From contig OZ242360.1 in the NCBI GenBank assembly GCA_965208775.1, positions 124,001-188,000 of the forward strand: a stretch of 64,000 nt of DNA. Reading direction: 5' to 3'. Shown here one piece after another: positions 1 to 8,757 of this stretch (its first letter is position 1; each line of letters opens with the position of its first letter). Below the pieces are notes generated by a model. It had not been told where the DNA came from and searched no databases. It saw only the letters and a program-made list of their open reading frames with translations. This DNA comes from JAPOVO01 sp026708165 (GTDB lineage Bacteria > Chloroflexota > UBA11872 > VXNJ01). Made by a program: the position numbers and the translations under genes.

Positions 1-1040
1 TTTTCCACTCGTCAATAGCGTTCGCCCGCGATCTGTGGGACCAGGGCACGCTCGAGGAGTTGAGCGAATTCATCAAGACGACGCCCGACATGGCCGAATC
101 GACGTTCATGCCGGCCACAACACCCTATAGAAACTCTCAGGGCAAGTGGTTCGCGATTCCGTGGGAAGGTTTCGACGGGAGAGCGCTCTATTACAACGTC
201 GACCACTTCGAGGAAGCAGGCCTCGATCCCGCCTTCGAGAGCACCTCGCTCTGGGACTGGGACATGCTGCTCGAAGCGTCGCAGCAGCTGACCGAGCGCG
301 ACGGCGACAAAGTTACGCGGTCGGGTTTCCTTATCATCCGCCCCCACATGGAGTACTTCTGCTCGTGGATGTACTGCCAGGACGCGGAGTTCTACGCGCC
401 GGGCGAGACCAAAGTCGCGTTCAACGAAAACGACGCGGCCCAGAAGATGGTTGACTGGCACCTTGCCGCGCTTAACGACCACAACATTTCGATTCCCATC
501 GTCGCCGAGCGGCCTGACGTCAACCTGTTCCAGCAGGGTCAGGCGTCGATCGCGCAGAACGGGCACTGGGCGATCAGCAAGATGCGCACCGACGTACCGG
601 GGCTGAAGTTCGATCTGATGGGAATACCAAAGGGACCTGGCGGCTCGAAGATGCGCACGGTCGCGTTCACCAACCTTCACGCTCTGCCGACCAAGGCTAC
701 GCACAAAGACGATGCCTGGGACTTCATCGCCTGGCAGGCGGGTCTTGAGCAGCAGATCAAGAAGCTCCAGCTCATGGACTTCCCAAGCCCGCGGCTGGAC
801 TTCTACGAGACCAACGAATGGAAGATCCAGACTCAGAGAGTTCCTCAGCTCAAGAACCTTCCGACGATGCTGGAAGATGGAGGCGCCTGGCCATACGTTC
901 GCTTCAGTGAAGTGAACAACACCTACACGCCGATCATGGAAGGCATGATGATCGGACAGCGAGAAGTCGGAGCGGGTGTTGCCGAAATGGAGACCTCAAT
1001 CAACGAGATTCTTGGCAAAGCCGCCGAAATGATGGGGTAG
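1..1040 (+). CDS. Sugar ABC transporter substrate-binding protein, 3' part
   Basis: The reading frame is open from the left edge, so the N-terminus, signal peptide and lipobox lie outside the window. What remains (about 346 residues) has the composition of a family 1 extracellular solute-binding protein: many aromatic residues, and segments such as WDMLLEASQQLT and FQQGQASIAQNGHWAI that are typical of binding proteins for oligosaccharides or glycerol-3-phosphate. It should bind its ligand outside the cell and deliver it to the two permeases that follow on the same strand. The ligand cannot be told from sequence. An internal TTG at 60 is not the start, because the homologous sequence continues upstream of it. 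Confidence 0.9.
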   Translation, partial: FHSSIAFARDLWDQGTLEELSEFIKTTPDMAESTFMPATTPYRNSQGKWFAIPWEGFDGRALYYNVDHFEEAGLDPAFESTSLWDWDMLLEASQQLTERDGDKVTRSGFLIIRPHMEYFCSWMYCQDAEFYAPGETKVAFNENDAAQKMVDWHLAALNDHNISIPIVAERPDVNLFQQGQASIAQNGHWAISKMRTDVPGLKFDLMGIPKGPGGSKMRTVAFTNLHALPTKATHKDDAWDFIAWQAGLEQQIKKLQLMDFPSPRLDFYETNEWKIQTQRVPQLKNLPTMLEDGGAWPYVRFSEVNNTYTPIMEGMMIGQREVGAGVAEMETSINEILGKAAEMMG

Positions 1041-1056
1041 GCGAGATCAGCCGCGT

Positions 1057-1089
1057 GGAGCGCGTGCGGGCACTGCCCGCGCGCGCTCC
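1057..1089 (+). other. Intercistronic RNA hairpin behind the binding-protein gene
   Basis: The gap between the binding-protein stop and the first permease holds a near-perfect inverted repeat. Left arm GGAGCGCGTGCGGGCA and right arm TGCCCGCGCGCGCTCC pair along their length with one G-T wobble. No T-run follows, so it is more likely an mRNA-stabilising or attenuating hairpin than a full terminator. Such elements between binding-protein and permease genes are known to allow excess binding protein, as in malE-malF. Confidence 0.6.
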
Positions 1090-1117
1090 CGGTATATCTC
1101 TCTGATCTGCAACACGA

Positions 1118-2032
1118 ATGCAACTAGCTGGCGCGTCACCATCCGGTAACCGGCCCCGCTGGGTGCGCGACCTTCAGCGGGACGCCTTGGGCTACAGCTT
1201 CGCCGGCCCCGCGGTCATTCTGCTGGTCATATTCTCCATAGTCGCTATCGTCGTCTCGTTATGGATCAGCTTCCATGAATGGACGTTCCTGCGGGACGAA
1301 CGTCCCTGGGTAGGGCTCGAAAACTACGCCAAAGCACTCGACGATCCGGTCTTCGGCAAGGCTTTCAGGAATACGGCCAGATATGCGGCTATCGTCGTCC
1401 CCGCAATAACCGGGCTGGGTCTGCTGCTGGCGCTGATCGGCAACGAGGCCCGGCAGGGCAGGGCGGTCTTTCGGACGATCTTCTTCATTCCGACGCTGAC
1501 GCCGTTGGTAGTCCTCTCGTTCCTCTGGATCTGGCTTTTCGAGCCGACCGGGTCGTTCAACATTGTCCTGGAGAAGCTGGGGCTGCCGACGCCGAACTGG
1601 CTTATGGACCCAGTCATGGCGCCCTTCGCGATCATCATCATGTCAGTCTGGGCGCACGTGGGCTACTACATGGTGATATTCATGGCGGGGCTGGCCGACA
1701 TTCCCCAGATCTACTACGACGCCTCCGAGGTCGACGGCGCCAACATCTTTCAGCGCTTCTGGCACATAACGCTGCCATTGCTGCGAAATACCCTGATTTT
1801 CGTCGTGGTGATTCTGGCGATCGGCGCGTTTCAAGTCTTCGATCAGGTCTATTTGATGACCAGAGGCGGACCGGACAACTCGACCGAGGTCATGCAGGCG
1901 CTGATCTACAAGCAGGGCTTCGAGTTCTTCCACATGGGCTATGCGTCCGCAATGGCATGGTATCTGTTCGCCGCGATAGCGTTTTTCACGGCGATTCAGA
2001 TGAGAATCTTCCGCTCGCAGCAGCTCTACTGA
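1118..2032 (+). CDS. Sugar ABC transporter permease, MalF/UgpA type
   Basis: A 304-residue inner-membrane permease with six predicted transmembrane helices. The cytoplasmic EAA loop for ATPase contact is visible as YDASEVDGANIFQRFWHI followed by TLPLL, near residues 199-221. Length and order are typical of the CUT1 carbohydrate family. It follows the binding-protein gene by 77 bp, separated by a hairpin, and precedes the MalG-type partner by 25 bp. The ATG start gives a normal cytoplasmic N-terminus, though no strong Shine-Dalgarno sequence is visible. No ATPase gene is nearby; a shared ATPase elsewhere is probable. Confidence 0.92.
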   Translation: MQLAGASPSGNRPRWVRDLQRDALGYSFAGPAVILLVIFSIVAIVVSLWISFHEWTFLRDERPWVGLENYAKALDDPVFGKAFRNTARYAAIVVPAITGLGLLLALIGNEARQGRAVFRTIFFIPTLTPLVVLSFLWIWLFEPTGSFNIVLEKLGLPTPNWLMDPVMAPFAIIIMSVWAHVGYYMVIFMAGLADIPQIYYDASEVDGANIFQRFWHITLPLLRNTLIFVVVILAIGAFQVFDQVYLMTRGGPDNSTEVMQALIYKQGFEFFHMGYASAMAWYLFAAIAFFTAIQMRIFRSQQLY

Positions 2033-2057
2033 TGGACGACGGTAGGAGCGTGACCAG

Positions 2058-2954
2058 TTGAGGATAGCGGGCGTTTCATCCCGAACCGACGCAAGGCAAC
2101 TGGTAAAAGAGCGCCACTCCACCGCGTGGTGGGTCGGGAACATCTCCAAGATGACGGTCGTCTATACCATCCTGATCATCACCGCCCTCGTTTTCCTCTA
2201 TCCCTACTTCTGGATGGTCGGCAACGCCTTCAAGACCAACGAGGGCTTTTACACCGATCCGTACCGCCTGATCCCCGAGCAGTTTTCGCTCGACGCGATG
2301 CGCGCCGCTCTCGGAATCGGCAGGGTCCACATCTACCTGAAGAACAGCACCATCTTCGCCGTCGTAGGCGTTGCGGGCCAGCTCCTCGTCGACGCGCTGG
2401 CAGCGTTTGCGTTCGCCCGGCTCAGCTTCCGAGGCCGCGACGTATTGTTCGTCCTCGTCCTTGCGACCCTGATGCTGCCCTACAGCGTCGTGCTGATCCC
2501 CTCCTACCTCATCGTCTACTGGTTCGGACTGGCCAACACTTACGTGGGAGTAATGCTCCCCGGATTTGCGGGCGCTTTCGGGATCTTTCTCCTCAGGCAG
2601 TTTTTCCTGAACATTCCGAGCGAACTGGAGGATGCCGCGCGCATAGACGGAGCGACTACCTTCAGGATCTTCTGGCAAATAATCGTTCCGCTCGCCAAGC
2701 CGGCGCTCCTGACCCTGGGCCTGTTCATCTTCATCTTCCAATGGAGCTCGTACGTCTGGCCCCTCATCGTCCTGAAGGACTGGGACAAATACCCGCTCAC
2801 CGTGGGCATAGCGCTGTTCAGATCGACGACGTGGACATACTGGCCCAACATACTCGCCGCCACGACTCTAGGAACACTTCCGTTGATCGCGCTTTTCCTG
2901 CTGGTTCAGCGCTACATAATCGGCGGCATAACCCTCTCGGGTCTCAAGGGATAG
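2058..2954 (+). CDS. Sugar ABC transporter permease, MalG/UgpE type
   Basis: A 298-residue partner permease. The first helix (YTILIITALVFLYPYFWMV) and the EAA loop (EDAARIDGATTFRIFWQI, then IVPLAKP) are clear, and the C-terminus ends in the usual GITLSGLKG. The start is TTG, supported by AGGAG nine bases upstream. It completes the membrane part of the importer with the upstream MalF-type gene. Its 3' end lies 11 bp from the end of the convergent dehydrogenase gene. Confidence 0.92.
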   Translation: MRIAGVSSRTDARQLVKERHSTAWWVGNISKMTVVYTILIITALVFLYPYFWMVGNAFKTNEGFYTDPYRLIPEQFSLDAMRAALGIGRVHIYLKNSTIFAVVGVAGQLLVDALAAFAFARLSFRGRDVLFVLVLATLMLPYSVVLIPSYLIVYWFGLANTYVGVMLPGFAGAFGIFLLRQFFLNIPSELEDAARIDGATTFRIFWQIIVPLAKPALLTLGLFIFIFQWSSYVWPLIVLKDWDKYPLTVGIALFRSTTWTYWPNILAATTLGTLPLIALFLLVQRYIIGGITLSGLKG

Positions 2955-2965
2955 CCGCCAACCGT

Positions 2966-3982
2966 CTACGTCCAGTCGAAGGCGATTCCCATCCAGTCGG
3001 TGCCGCCGCGAAGAATCATCTCGTAAGTCGCGGCTGCTTCTTCGATCCGCGGTCGATGCGAAACCAGGTGGTCCACCTTCAGCCGGCCGTCGGCGATGAG
3101 GTCCAGTATCACCCGCCGGTTGCGGCGCTGCGTCCAGGGGTAGTAATGGTTGCCGTCGATGGGAGCCCTGGGCTGCCAGATACCGTGGATCGAGAGCTCT
3201 TTGTGTTGCAGCTCGGTCCATAGGGAAATATCCACCGTACCCGGCAGGCTTCCGACGATCACGATATTCCCGCCCAGCGCCCCGATCTTCAAAAGCGTCT
3301 TGAGAGTGGCCGGATTGCGGGTCGCCTCCAGTCCCAGGTCTACGCCACGCCCCTCAGTAATCTCCATGACCGCCTCTTCGGTATCACGCGACGAGGCGTC
3401 GACAACGTGGTCGAAGCCGCTCTCCCGTGAGAACTCAAGCCGCTCCGAAAAGAGATCGACACCAATCACCGGGCAGCATCCCCCTATTCGCGCGAGTTGG
3501 CCGACGAGCTGTCCGACTACTCCTTGACCGATAACGGCACATGAGTCGCCAATCTGCGTGGAGATGTTGCGAAAGCCATGTATGGCGACGCTGCCGAGAA
3601 TTCCAAACGTCGCCGACACGTCCGATATCGACTCAGGCACCTTCTCGATGTAATCAGGACGATCGCCGCCCAGGTCGAGCATCGTGTACGTAGAATGGAT
3701 GCCCATCGTCAGCACCCTGTCGCCGGGCGCGAAGCCGTCGACGTTCCGTCCCACCTCCACGACCTCGCCGACATTCGAATACCCCGGATACGCGGGCCAG
3801 GGAACCTCAGTCAGCGCCCGAGGACTGTCAAGCGGCAGGGCGAGCATGGTCGTCTCGGTACCAGCGCTTATCAGGCTGGCTGTCGTCTTGACCAGAACCT
3901 GGTGCCCCGACGGCGCTTCTACTTCGTAATCTTCAATCTCGACGACCCGCTCGTCGACAAATACGATCCGTTGCCCCTTCAC
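2966..3982 (-). CDS. MDR-family dehydrogenase (zinc-alcohol-dehydrogenase-like)
   Basis: A 338-residue medium-chain dehydrogenase/reductase. The N-terminal GroES-like domain is followed by a Rossmann domain with the nucleotide-binding turn VIGQGVVGQLVGQLA near residues 149-163. The GHE stretch that normally supplies the catalytic zinc ligands is replaced by PGYSNVGEVVEVG, and no cluster of structural cysteines is present. It may therefore be a zinc-independent reductase or act on an unusual substrate. The start is GTG with GGGA upstream. It is convergent with the sugar transporter and could act on the imported sugar, which is only an inference from position. Confidence 0.8.
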   Translation of the reverse strand: MKGQRIVFVDERVVEIEDYEVEAPSGHQVLVKTTASLISAGTETTMLALPLDSPRALTEVPWPAYPGYSNVGEVVEVGRNVDGFAPGDRVLTMGIHSTYTMLDLGGDRPDYIEKVPESISDVSATFGILGSVAIHGFRNISTQIGDSCAVIGQGVVGQLVGQLARIGGCCPVIGVDLFSERLEFSRESGFDHVVDASSRDTEEAVMEITEGRGVDLGLEATRNPATLKTLLKIGALGGNIVIVGSLPGTVDISLWTELQHKELSIHGIWQPRAPIDGNHYYPWTQRRNRRVILDLIADGRLKVDHLVSHRPRIEEAAATYEMILRGGTDWMGIAFDWT

Positions 3983-4140
3983 TGGCGATTCCCTTTCGAT
4001 GCTAGCGACGTACGGAACGAAGTTTAAGCGTTGCGCCCGATTCGCGATTTGTCACGCTGCACGACGTGAGCAGATCGGCCCTCTCACCGTTAGTACGGAA
4101 ATGCGGTTGTGACCTGCGGAAATCTGCAAGAGACACGGAG

Positions 4141-4160
4141 GCAAAGGCCGACAGCCTTGC
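4141..4160 (-). terminator. Hairpin just downstream of mqnD
   Basis: Read on the minus strand, GCAAGGC-TGTCG-GCCTTTGC forms a short stem with one bulged T, 14 bases after the mqnD stop codon. There is no U-tract, so termination activity is uncertain. It is the only stem-loop noticed at the end of the menaquinone operon. Confidence 0.3.
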
Positions 4161-4173
4161 AGAGCGGAGGAGA

Positions 4174-5025
4174 CTAGCTGGGCGGAACGCGGACGATATC
4201 GAGCGGCGGAATTTCGGAGATGATGCCGTGCCGGCAAGCGCGTGAATAGAGTTCGCGCAGAGCTGCTTCACCGTCAGCGCCCATGTCGACGGTCAACTCG
4301 TTGACGTACATCTTGGCGAACTTCTCGCCCCGCTCGGCGTCGATGCCGCGACCGAATTCCAGCGCGTAGTCAACCGCGTCCGCGTTGTTCGCGAAGGCCG
4401 CGTCGATGCTGCGGCGAAGCGCCCTGCCCAGAGCAACGTGCCACTCATTGCCCAGGTCACGCCGTACGCAATCCAGCCCCAACGGGAGCGGGAGTCCGGT
4501 CTCGTCATGCCATTTCTCACCCAGGTCCAGGATTTTCGTCAGGCCGGCGTCGACGTAGGTCAACTGCCCCTCGTGTATCACCACCGCGGCGTCAAGCTCG
4601 CCCGCCGCAACGGGATCCATCACCGTGTCGAACGGGAGCTGAACAGCCTCGACCTCGGGCAGGAAGATCCTGGAGAGCATGAAGGCGGTCGTGTTCACGC
4701 CGGGCATCGCAACTCTCCCGCCCCGCAGGCTTTCGACGGTACGATCGCGGTTCGAGACGACTAACGGTCCGTAGCCGATACCCATTGACGCCCCGCACGA
4801 GAGGATTCGGTACCTGTCGGCGACTTGCGGATAGACTGCCGCCGAAATGGCAGTCATTTCCAACTCGCCCCGCATTGAACGAGCGTTCAGGCTTTGAATG
4901 TCCTCCAGGACTTCCGAATGTCCCGCCGGTTCAGGCCCATCGATGCTGACGATTCCGTGGGTGATCGCATAGAACATATAGGCATCGTCGGCGTCGGGAC
5001 TGTGCCCAATCTTGATTTGCCGCAT
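4174..5025 (-). CDS. mqnD: 1,4-dihydroxy-6-naphthoate synthase (MqnD)
   Basis: A 283-residue protein of the periplasmic-binding-protein-like fold that acts in the cytoplasm. MqnD converts cyclic dehypoxanthinyl futalosine to 1,4-dihydroxy-6-naphthoate in the futalosine route to menaquinone. Family hallmarks are the N-terminal IGHSPDADDAYMFYA (residues 6-20), the stretch MRGELEMTAISAAVYP, and LPLPLGLDCVRRDL near residue 200. It is the last gene of the tetR-mqnEACD operon, 69 bp after mqnC. Confidence 0.93.
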   Translation of the reverse strand: MRQIKIGHSPDADDAYMFYAITHGIVSIDGPEPAGHSEVLEDIQSLNARSMRGELEMTAISAAVYPQVADRYRILSCGASMGIGYGPLVVSNRDRTVESLRGGRVAMPGVNTTAFMLSRIFLPEVEAVQLPFDTVMDPVAAGELDAAVVIHEGQLTYVDAGLTKILDLGEKWHDETGLPLPLGLDCVRRDLGNEWHVALGRALRRSIDAAFANNADAVDYALEFGRGIDAERGEKFAKMYVNELTVDMGADGEAALRELYSRACRHGIISEIPPLDIVRVPPS

Positions 5026-5094
5026 TAGCGGAAGATCAAAGACGGCGAACCATCGGTGCCAGGTCCACGCAGGGGTAGGGTCGGCAATGGCCGG

Positions 5095-6210
5095 CTATGC
5101 GACAACCGCCGCCGGTTCCCTGTCGAACACGCGCAGCGTTTCGTACTGACTGTTGCGCTGGGCCGGGATGAATCCTGAGTCCCGGATCATCTGCCGCACC
5201 TCTTCGGCAGTTGTCCGGTTATAGTGACCGGCCTCGTTCATGACGTTCTCGTCGAACAAGGTACCGCCGAAATCGTCGGCGCCGAAATGAAGGGCGACTT
5301 GCCCCGTCTTCTTGCCTTCCGAAAACCACGAGGCGTCGACGTGGTCGAAGTTGTCCAGATACAGCCGCGCTACCGCCAGCAGCCTCAGGTAGCGATTGGG
5401 GCCAGCCCGCTTGCCTTTGATCCGACGCCCCAAGGGTGTCTTGCCAGGGCTGAAGCTCCATGGCACGAAAGCATGAAAGCGGCCTCTGTGGCCTTCATCC
5501 TGCAAGTCCCGGATACGGTCAAGATGCTCGATGATGTCGTCATCGTCTTCGACGTGGCCGTACATCATGGTCGCGGTTCCGCAGAATCCGACCTTGTGGG
5601 CGCTCCGCTCGATTTCGATCCACTCATCCGCGTCCATCTTCAGCGGACTGATCTTCTGTCGTACCCGGTTGGTCAGGACTTCCGCCCCGCCGCCGGGAAG
5701 CGTGCGCTGGCCGGCGTCCCAAAGCGCGCCCAGGACCTCCTCGTAACCAAGACCGGACACCTGTTTCATCTCGTATATCTCCGGCGGCGACCAGAAGTGC
5801 GGAGTCACGTCGGGATAGGCTTCCAGGCTGGCGCGCACCATGTCGGTGTAATAGCTGAATGGAAGCTCTGGGTTTAGCCCGCCCTGCATCAGAACGGTCG
5901 TGCAGCCGAGGTCACGCGCCCGGCCTATCGCCTCCACCATCTCGGCGATGGTATGAGTGTAGGCGTCGGACGCAGTGCTGGTGTGGGGGCGGTAGAAAGC
6001 ACAGAAGCTGCAATAGGCGTCGCAGAGGTTCGTATAGTTCAGATTCGTATCGACGACATAGGTAACGATAGGCTCCGGGTTGCGTACAAACCTCACCTCG
6101 TTTGCAAGCGCCCCCAACTCGAGCAGGTTGGCTTTTGTCAGAAGGTACAGCCCTTCCGCGGTAGTCAAGCGGTCGCCGGCCAAGACCTTTGACCGGATTT
6201 CGTCGATCAT
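5095..6210 (-). CDS. mqnC: Dehypoxanthine futalosine cyclase (MqnC), radical SAM
   Basis: A 371-residue radical SAM enzyme that cyclises dehypoxanthinyl futalosine. The [4Fe-4S] motif CDAYCSFC gives Cys63, Cys67 and Cys70, and the SAM-binding and barrel segments MQGGLNP and LPGGGAEVL are present. The ATG overlaps the mqnA stop codon as ATGA, so the two are translationally coupled. MqnC and MqnE are paralogs; this copy has the FYRP extension after the cysteine motif that is usual for MqnC. Length is normal. Confidence 0.94.
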   Translation of the reverse strand: MIDEIRSKVLAGDRLTTAEGLYLLTKANLLELGALANEVRFVRNPEPIVTYVVDTNLNYTNLCDAYCSFCAFYRPHTSTASDAYTHTIAEMVEAIGRARDLGCTTVLMQGGLNPELPFSYYTDMVRASLEAYPDVTPHFWSPPEIYEMKQVSGLGYEEVLGALWDAGQRTLPGGGAEVLTNRVRQKISPLKMDADEWIEIERSAHKVGFCGTATMMYGHVEDDDDIIEHLDRIRDLQDEGHRGRFHAFVPWSFSPGKTPLGRRIKGKRAGPNRYLRLLAVARLYLDNFDHVDASWFSEGKKTGQVALHFGADDFGGTLFDENVMNEAGHYNRTTAEEVRQMIRDSGFIPAQRNSQYETLRVFDREPAAVVA

Positions 6211-6971
6211 GCGGCGCTGACCTTTCGCTCCAACTCGGAGTCCAGCTCTCTGAATCTACGCAACCCCTCAAGCTCGGCGTCGCCGAGACGATAGACAAAG
6301 TTTCGAATATACGAGCCGGTTTGCTCCAGGCTCAGTCCCGGATCAGTCCTGCGCCGGTGAATAGCGGAAGGGTCCGAAAGGTTGGAAGTCAGATTCCTGT
6401 CGAAGTAACCGGCAACCGTCTCCCTGTCGGCGTCAGAAATGTCACCCGCGGCGTACCAGCGGGCAAACACGAACGGCAGCCCGGTCGCCTCCTTCCACTC
6501 GTCCGCGAGGTCCACGACAACGGGATATTCGTCCGACGGACGCATGTTCCGCAGCGCCTCATCTCCTATCAAAAGGACCGCGTCGCTGCCGGCGCCTATC
6601 GAACCGAATCGTGTCTGCGATTTTGCGCCGTTCCAATGGTCCAGTAAGACCCGAAGCAGACGGACTGAAGTGGCGGTGTCGTCGATGATCCCAATCTCAC
6701 AGCCCGGGAGCTTCCCAACATCGACCCTGGACTTGAGAATCACCGAGCGAGCGGGGCCGAAGCTGGCGATACCGAAGTTGCCGATCGGTGCGAACCTGCC
6801 GGGATAGTCGAACTCTGCCACCACCGGCAGCGGCGCGATGTCGACCTCGCGCCGCACGGCCAGCGACAACATCTCTCGCGGCGAGGCAACCGACGAATTG
6901 GCGCGCACCTCATCATCGTCAAAGAAGGGTTCGGTGTTGAGATACGGAATGCGACCGATCCTAGGCCGCAT
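6207..6971 (-). CDS. mqnA: Chorismate dehydratase (MqnA)
   Basis: MqnA removes water from chorismate to give 3-[(1-carboxyvinyl)oxy]benzoate, the first committed step of the futalosine pathway. The protein is 254 residues from the ATG at 6971 and begins MRPRIGRIPYLNTEPFF, the expected family N-terminus. An upstream alternative at 7025 would add 18 unrelated residues and overlap mqnE more deeply, so it is not used. The chosen start overlaps the end of mqnE by 11 bases. Binding-protein-like fold, cytoplasmic. Confidence 0.93.
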   Translation of the reverse strand: MRPRIGRIPYLNTEPFFDDDEVRANSSVASPREMLSLAVRREVDIAPLPVVAEFDYPGRFAPIGNFGIASFGPARSVILKSRVDVGKLPGCEIGIIDDTATSVRLLRVLLDHWNGAKSQTRFGSIGAGSDAVLLIGDEALRNMRPSDEYPVVVDLADEWKEATGLPFVFARWYAAGDISDADRETVAGYFDRNLTSNLSDPSAIHRRRTDPGLSLEQTGSYIRNFVYRLGDAELEGLRRFRELDSELERKVSAA

Positions 6972-8067
6972 AGACCCGCTCCACGTTGTAAGTGGCGTCG
7001 CGTTCGACTGGAACCTTGCCCGCATCGCGGATCAGATCGATCATCCGGTCCCTGGCGATGCCGAGCGGACTGGCGGCCAGCGCCGCGTGGGCAATCCGCT
7101 CTTCGCCAATGGTGCCGTCCAGATCGTCCGCGCCGAAATTGAGGCCGATTGACGCCGTAGACTCGCCCGTCATGACCCAGTAAGACTTGATATGTGGGAA
7201 GTTGTCCAGCATCAGTCTCGAGGTCGCCAGAGTTCGAAGATCGTCCATGGGCGTGGCGTGGCGTTCGACCAGCCTTGTCGTTCCGACCTGGTACTCCAGT
7301 GGAATGAAGCAGAGATAGCCGCCGGACTCGTCCTGAGCTTCACGAAGCCGAATTAGATGATCGACACGCTCGGCATGAGTCTCGATGTGACCGTAGAGCA
7401 TGGTGGCGTTCGACTGGATGCCCATCGAGTGCGCCAGAGTGTGAATCTCTATCCAGCGGTCAGCTCCGCACTTGCCCCGAAACAGCTCTCTGCGAACGCG
7501 CTCCGAGAACACCTCCGCGCCGCCGCCCGGCATCGAATGCAAGCCGGCGTCGATCAGCCGTTCGAGAATCTCTTGATCGCTCAGCTTCCAGCGCTTGTGG
7601 AAGTAGTCGATCTCGGCCGCCGTGAACGCCTTGATCTGCACGTTCGGACGCTCTGACTTAATCGTTCGCAGAAGGTCCTCATACCACTCGAACCGCCAAT
7701 CGGGATGATGCCCGCCGACGATATGGACTTCCCGCAGGTCCGGATGGATGCTGTTCAAGATGTCGTCGACCGAGTGCTCGTAGGCGTGCGAATCTCCCTT
7801 CTTGGCCGCAAAATCGCAAAACGAGCAAGACAGTACGCAGATGTTGGTCGGGTTGATGTGCACGTTGAGCACGAAGTAGACGCGATCTCCGGAGACGGCC
7901 CTGGAAGCGTGATCCGCTATCTGTCCGAGGCCCAGCAAGTCGGGAGTTTGCAGCATCGCAAGCCCGTCTTCGCGGTCGAGACGGCGGCCCGCCTGGACCT
8001 TCTCCCAAATGCGATCAAGCGCGAGGTCCCGAAAGCTCTGTTCCGTGCGCGGTTCCAGATCAAGCAT
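6961..8067 (-). CDS. mqnE: Aminofutalosine synthase (MqnE), radical SAM
   Basis: A radical SAM enzyme joining the MqnA product and S-adenosylmethionine to form aminofutalosine. The cluster motif CVLSCSFC gives Cys77, Cys81 and Cys84 when numbered from the ATG at 8067. Other family signatures are HIVGGHHPD, SMPGGGAEVF and MLYGHIETH. I chose the start at 8067 because GGAG lies nine bases upstream and the codon overlaps the tetR stop (ATGCTTGA). Longer starts at 8082 and 8121 run far into tetR. First mqn gene of the operon. Confidence 0.93.
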   Translation of the reverse strand: MLDLEPRTEQSFRDLALDRIWEKVQAGRRLDREDGLAMLQTPDLLGLGQIADHASRAVSGDRVYFVLNVHINPTNICVLSCSFCDFAAKKGDSHAYEHSVDDILNSIHPDLREVHIVGGHHPDWRFEWYEDLLRTIKSERPNVQIKAFTAAEIDYFHKRWKLSDQEILERLIDAGLHSMPGGGAEVFSERVRRELFRGKCGADRWIEIHTLAHSMGIQSNATMLYGHIETHAERVDHLIRLREAQDESGGYLCFIPLEYQVGTTRLVERHATPMDDLRTLATSRLMLDNFPHIKSYWVMTGESTASIGLNFGADDLDGTIGEERIAHAALAASPLGIARDRMIDLIRDAGKVPVERDATYNVERVYAA

Positions 8068-8719
8068 CTTGCGAGACTCCATTGTTACCAGCGGCGCCGC
8101 CCGGTTCGATTTCAGCCCCAACGCTTCGCAGCAGGGTTACGCGAAGCTCCGGCATCTCCGCTTCGAGAGTTTTCTTGTTGCCGGTTCGCAGCCATTCGGT
8201 CACCACCTCGGCGATCGCCCCGAACCACGCCCGTGACACGAGCCGGCAATTCAAGGGATCGATCGCGCCTTCCGCTATGGCCGCATCTAGCTGCGTCTCG
8301 ATCAAGCGCGCAAATCGGCCGCGCATCACGAGAATCGTATCCTGCAAAGGAGAGTTGCCGGCAGGCAGCTCCACCAATGCGATACGCGCCATCCGGCGAT
8401 GCTTGGCGAACGTTGACAGCACGGTCGTAAGCGCCGCGTCGAGTCGCTCCAAGGCCGTCCGCTTGGGCGATATGGCTTGCTGCACCTTGTTTTCGAGACG
8501 GTCCGCCAGCCGGACCAGCACGGCCTCGAAGATGTCGCTCTTGCTGGGAAAGTGGAAATACGCCGCGCCCTTGGAGCGGTCGGCGGCTTCGACGATATCG
8601 TCCATCGCCGCGCCGTGATAACCGCGGTCGGCGATTATCTCCTGCGCCGCATCGAGCAACAGCGTGCGCGTTACCTCCGAGCGAGACTGCCGCCCCTGCG
8701 GAGGACCTTTGACAGCCAA
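8060..8719 (-). CDS. TetR/AcrR-family transcriptional repressor
   Basis: A 219-residue regulator. The N-terminal helix-turn-helix (about residues 20-65) includes AAMDDIVEAADRSKGAAYFH followed by FPSKSDIFEAVL, which is diagnostic of the family. The C-terminal ligand domain is not classifiable by eye. The TTG start has GGAAGG six bases upstream. The gene leads the mqn operon, and its last codons overlap mqnE by eight bases, so repressor and menaquinone enzymes are made from one transcript. A perfect inverted repeat 21 bp upstream of the start implies autoregulation. The inducer is unknown. Confidence 0.92.
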   Translation of the reverse strand: MAVKGPPQGRQSRSEVTRTLLLDAAQEIIADRGYHGAAMDDIVEAADRSKGAAYFHFPSKSDIFEAVLVRLADRLENKVQQAISPKRTALERLDAALTTVLSTFAKHRRMARIALVELPAGNSPLQDTILVMRGRFARLIETQLDAAIAEGAIDPLNCRLVSRAWFGAIAEVVTEWLRTGNKKTLEAEMPELRVTLLRSVGAEIEPGGAAGNNGVSQDA

Positions 8720-8739
8720 TGTCCACCTTCCGAAAAAAT

Positions 8740-8757
8740 ACCGACTGGTCAGTCGGT
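8740..8757. promoter_or_regulatory. Probable TetR operator, perfect inverted repeat
   Basis: ACCGACTG-GT-CAGTCGGT is a perfect 8+2+8 palindrome with the CCGACTGGTCAGTCGG core seen in many TetR/AcrR-type operators. It lies just upstream of tetR and touches the predicted -10 element, where a bound repressor would block transcription. Confidence 0.75.

Noticed and set aside
8068..8121. Longer start for mqnE at 8121 or 8082
   Set aside because: It would overlap tetR by 62 or 23 bases, whereas 8067 has a well-spaced GGAG and an eight-base stop/start overlap.
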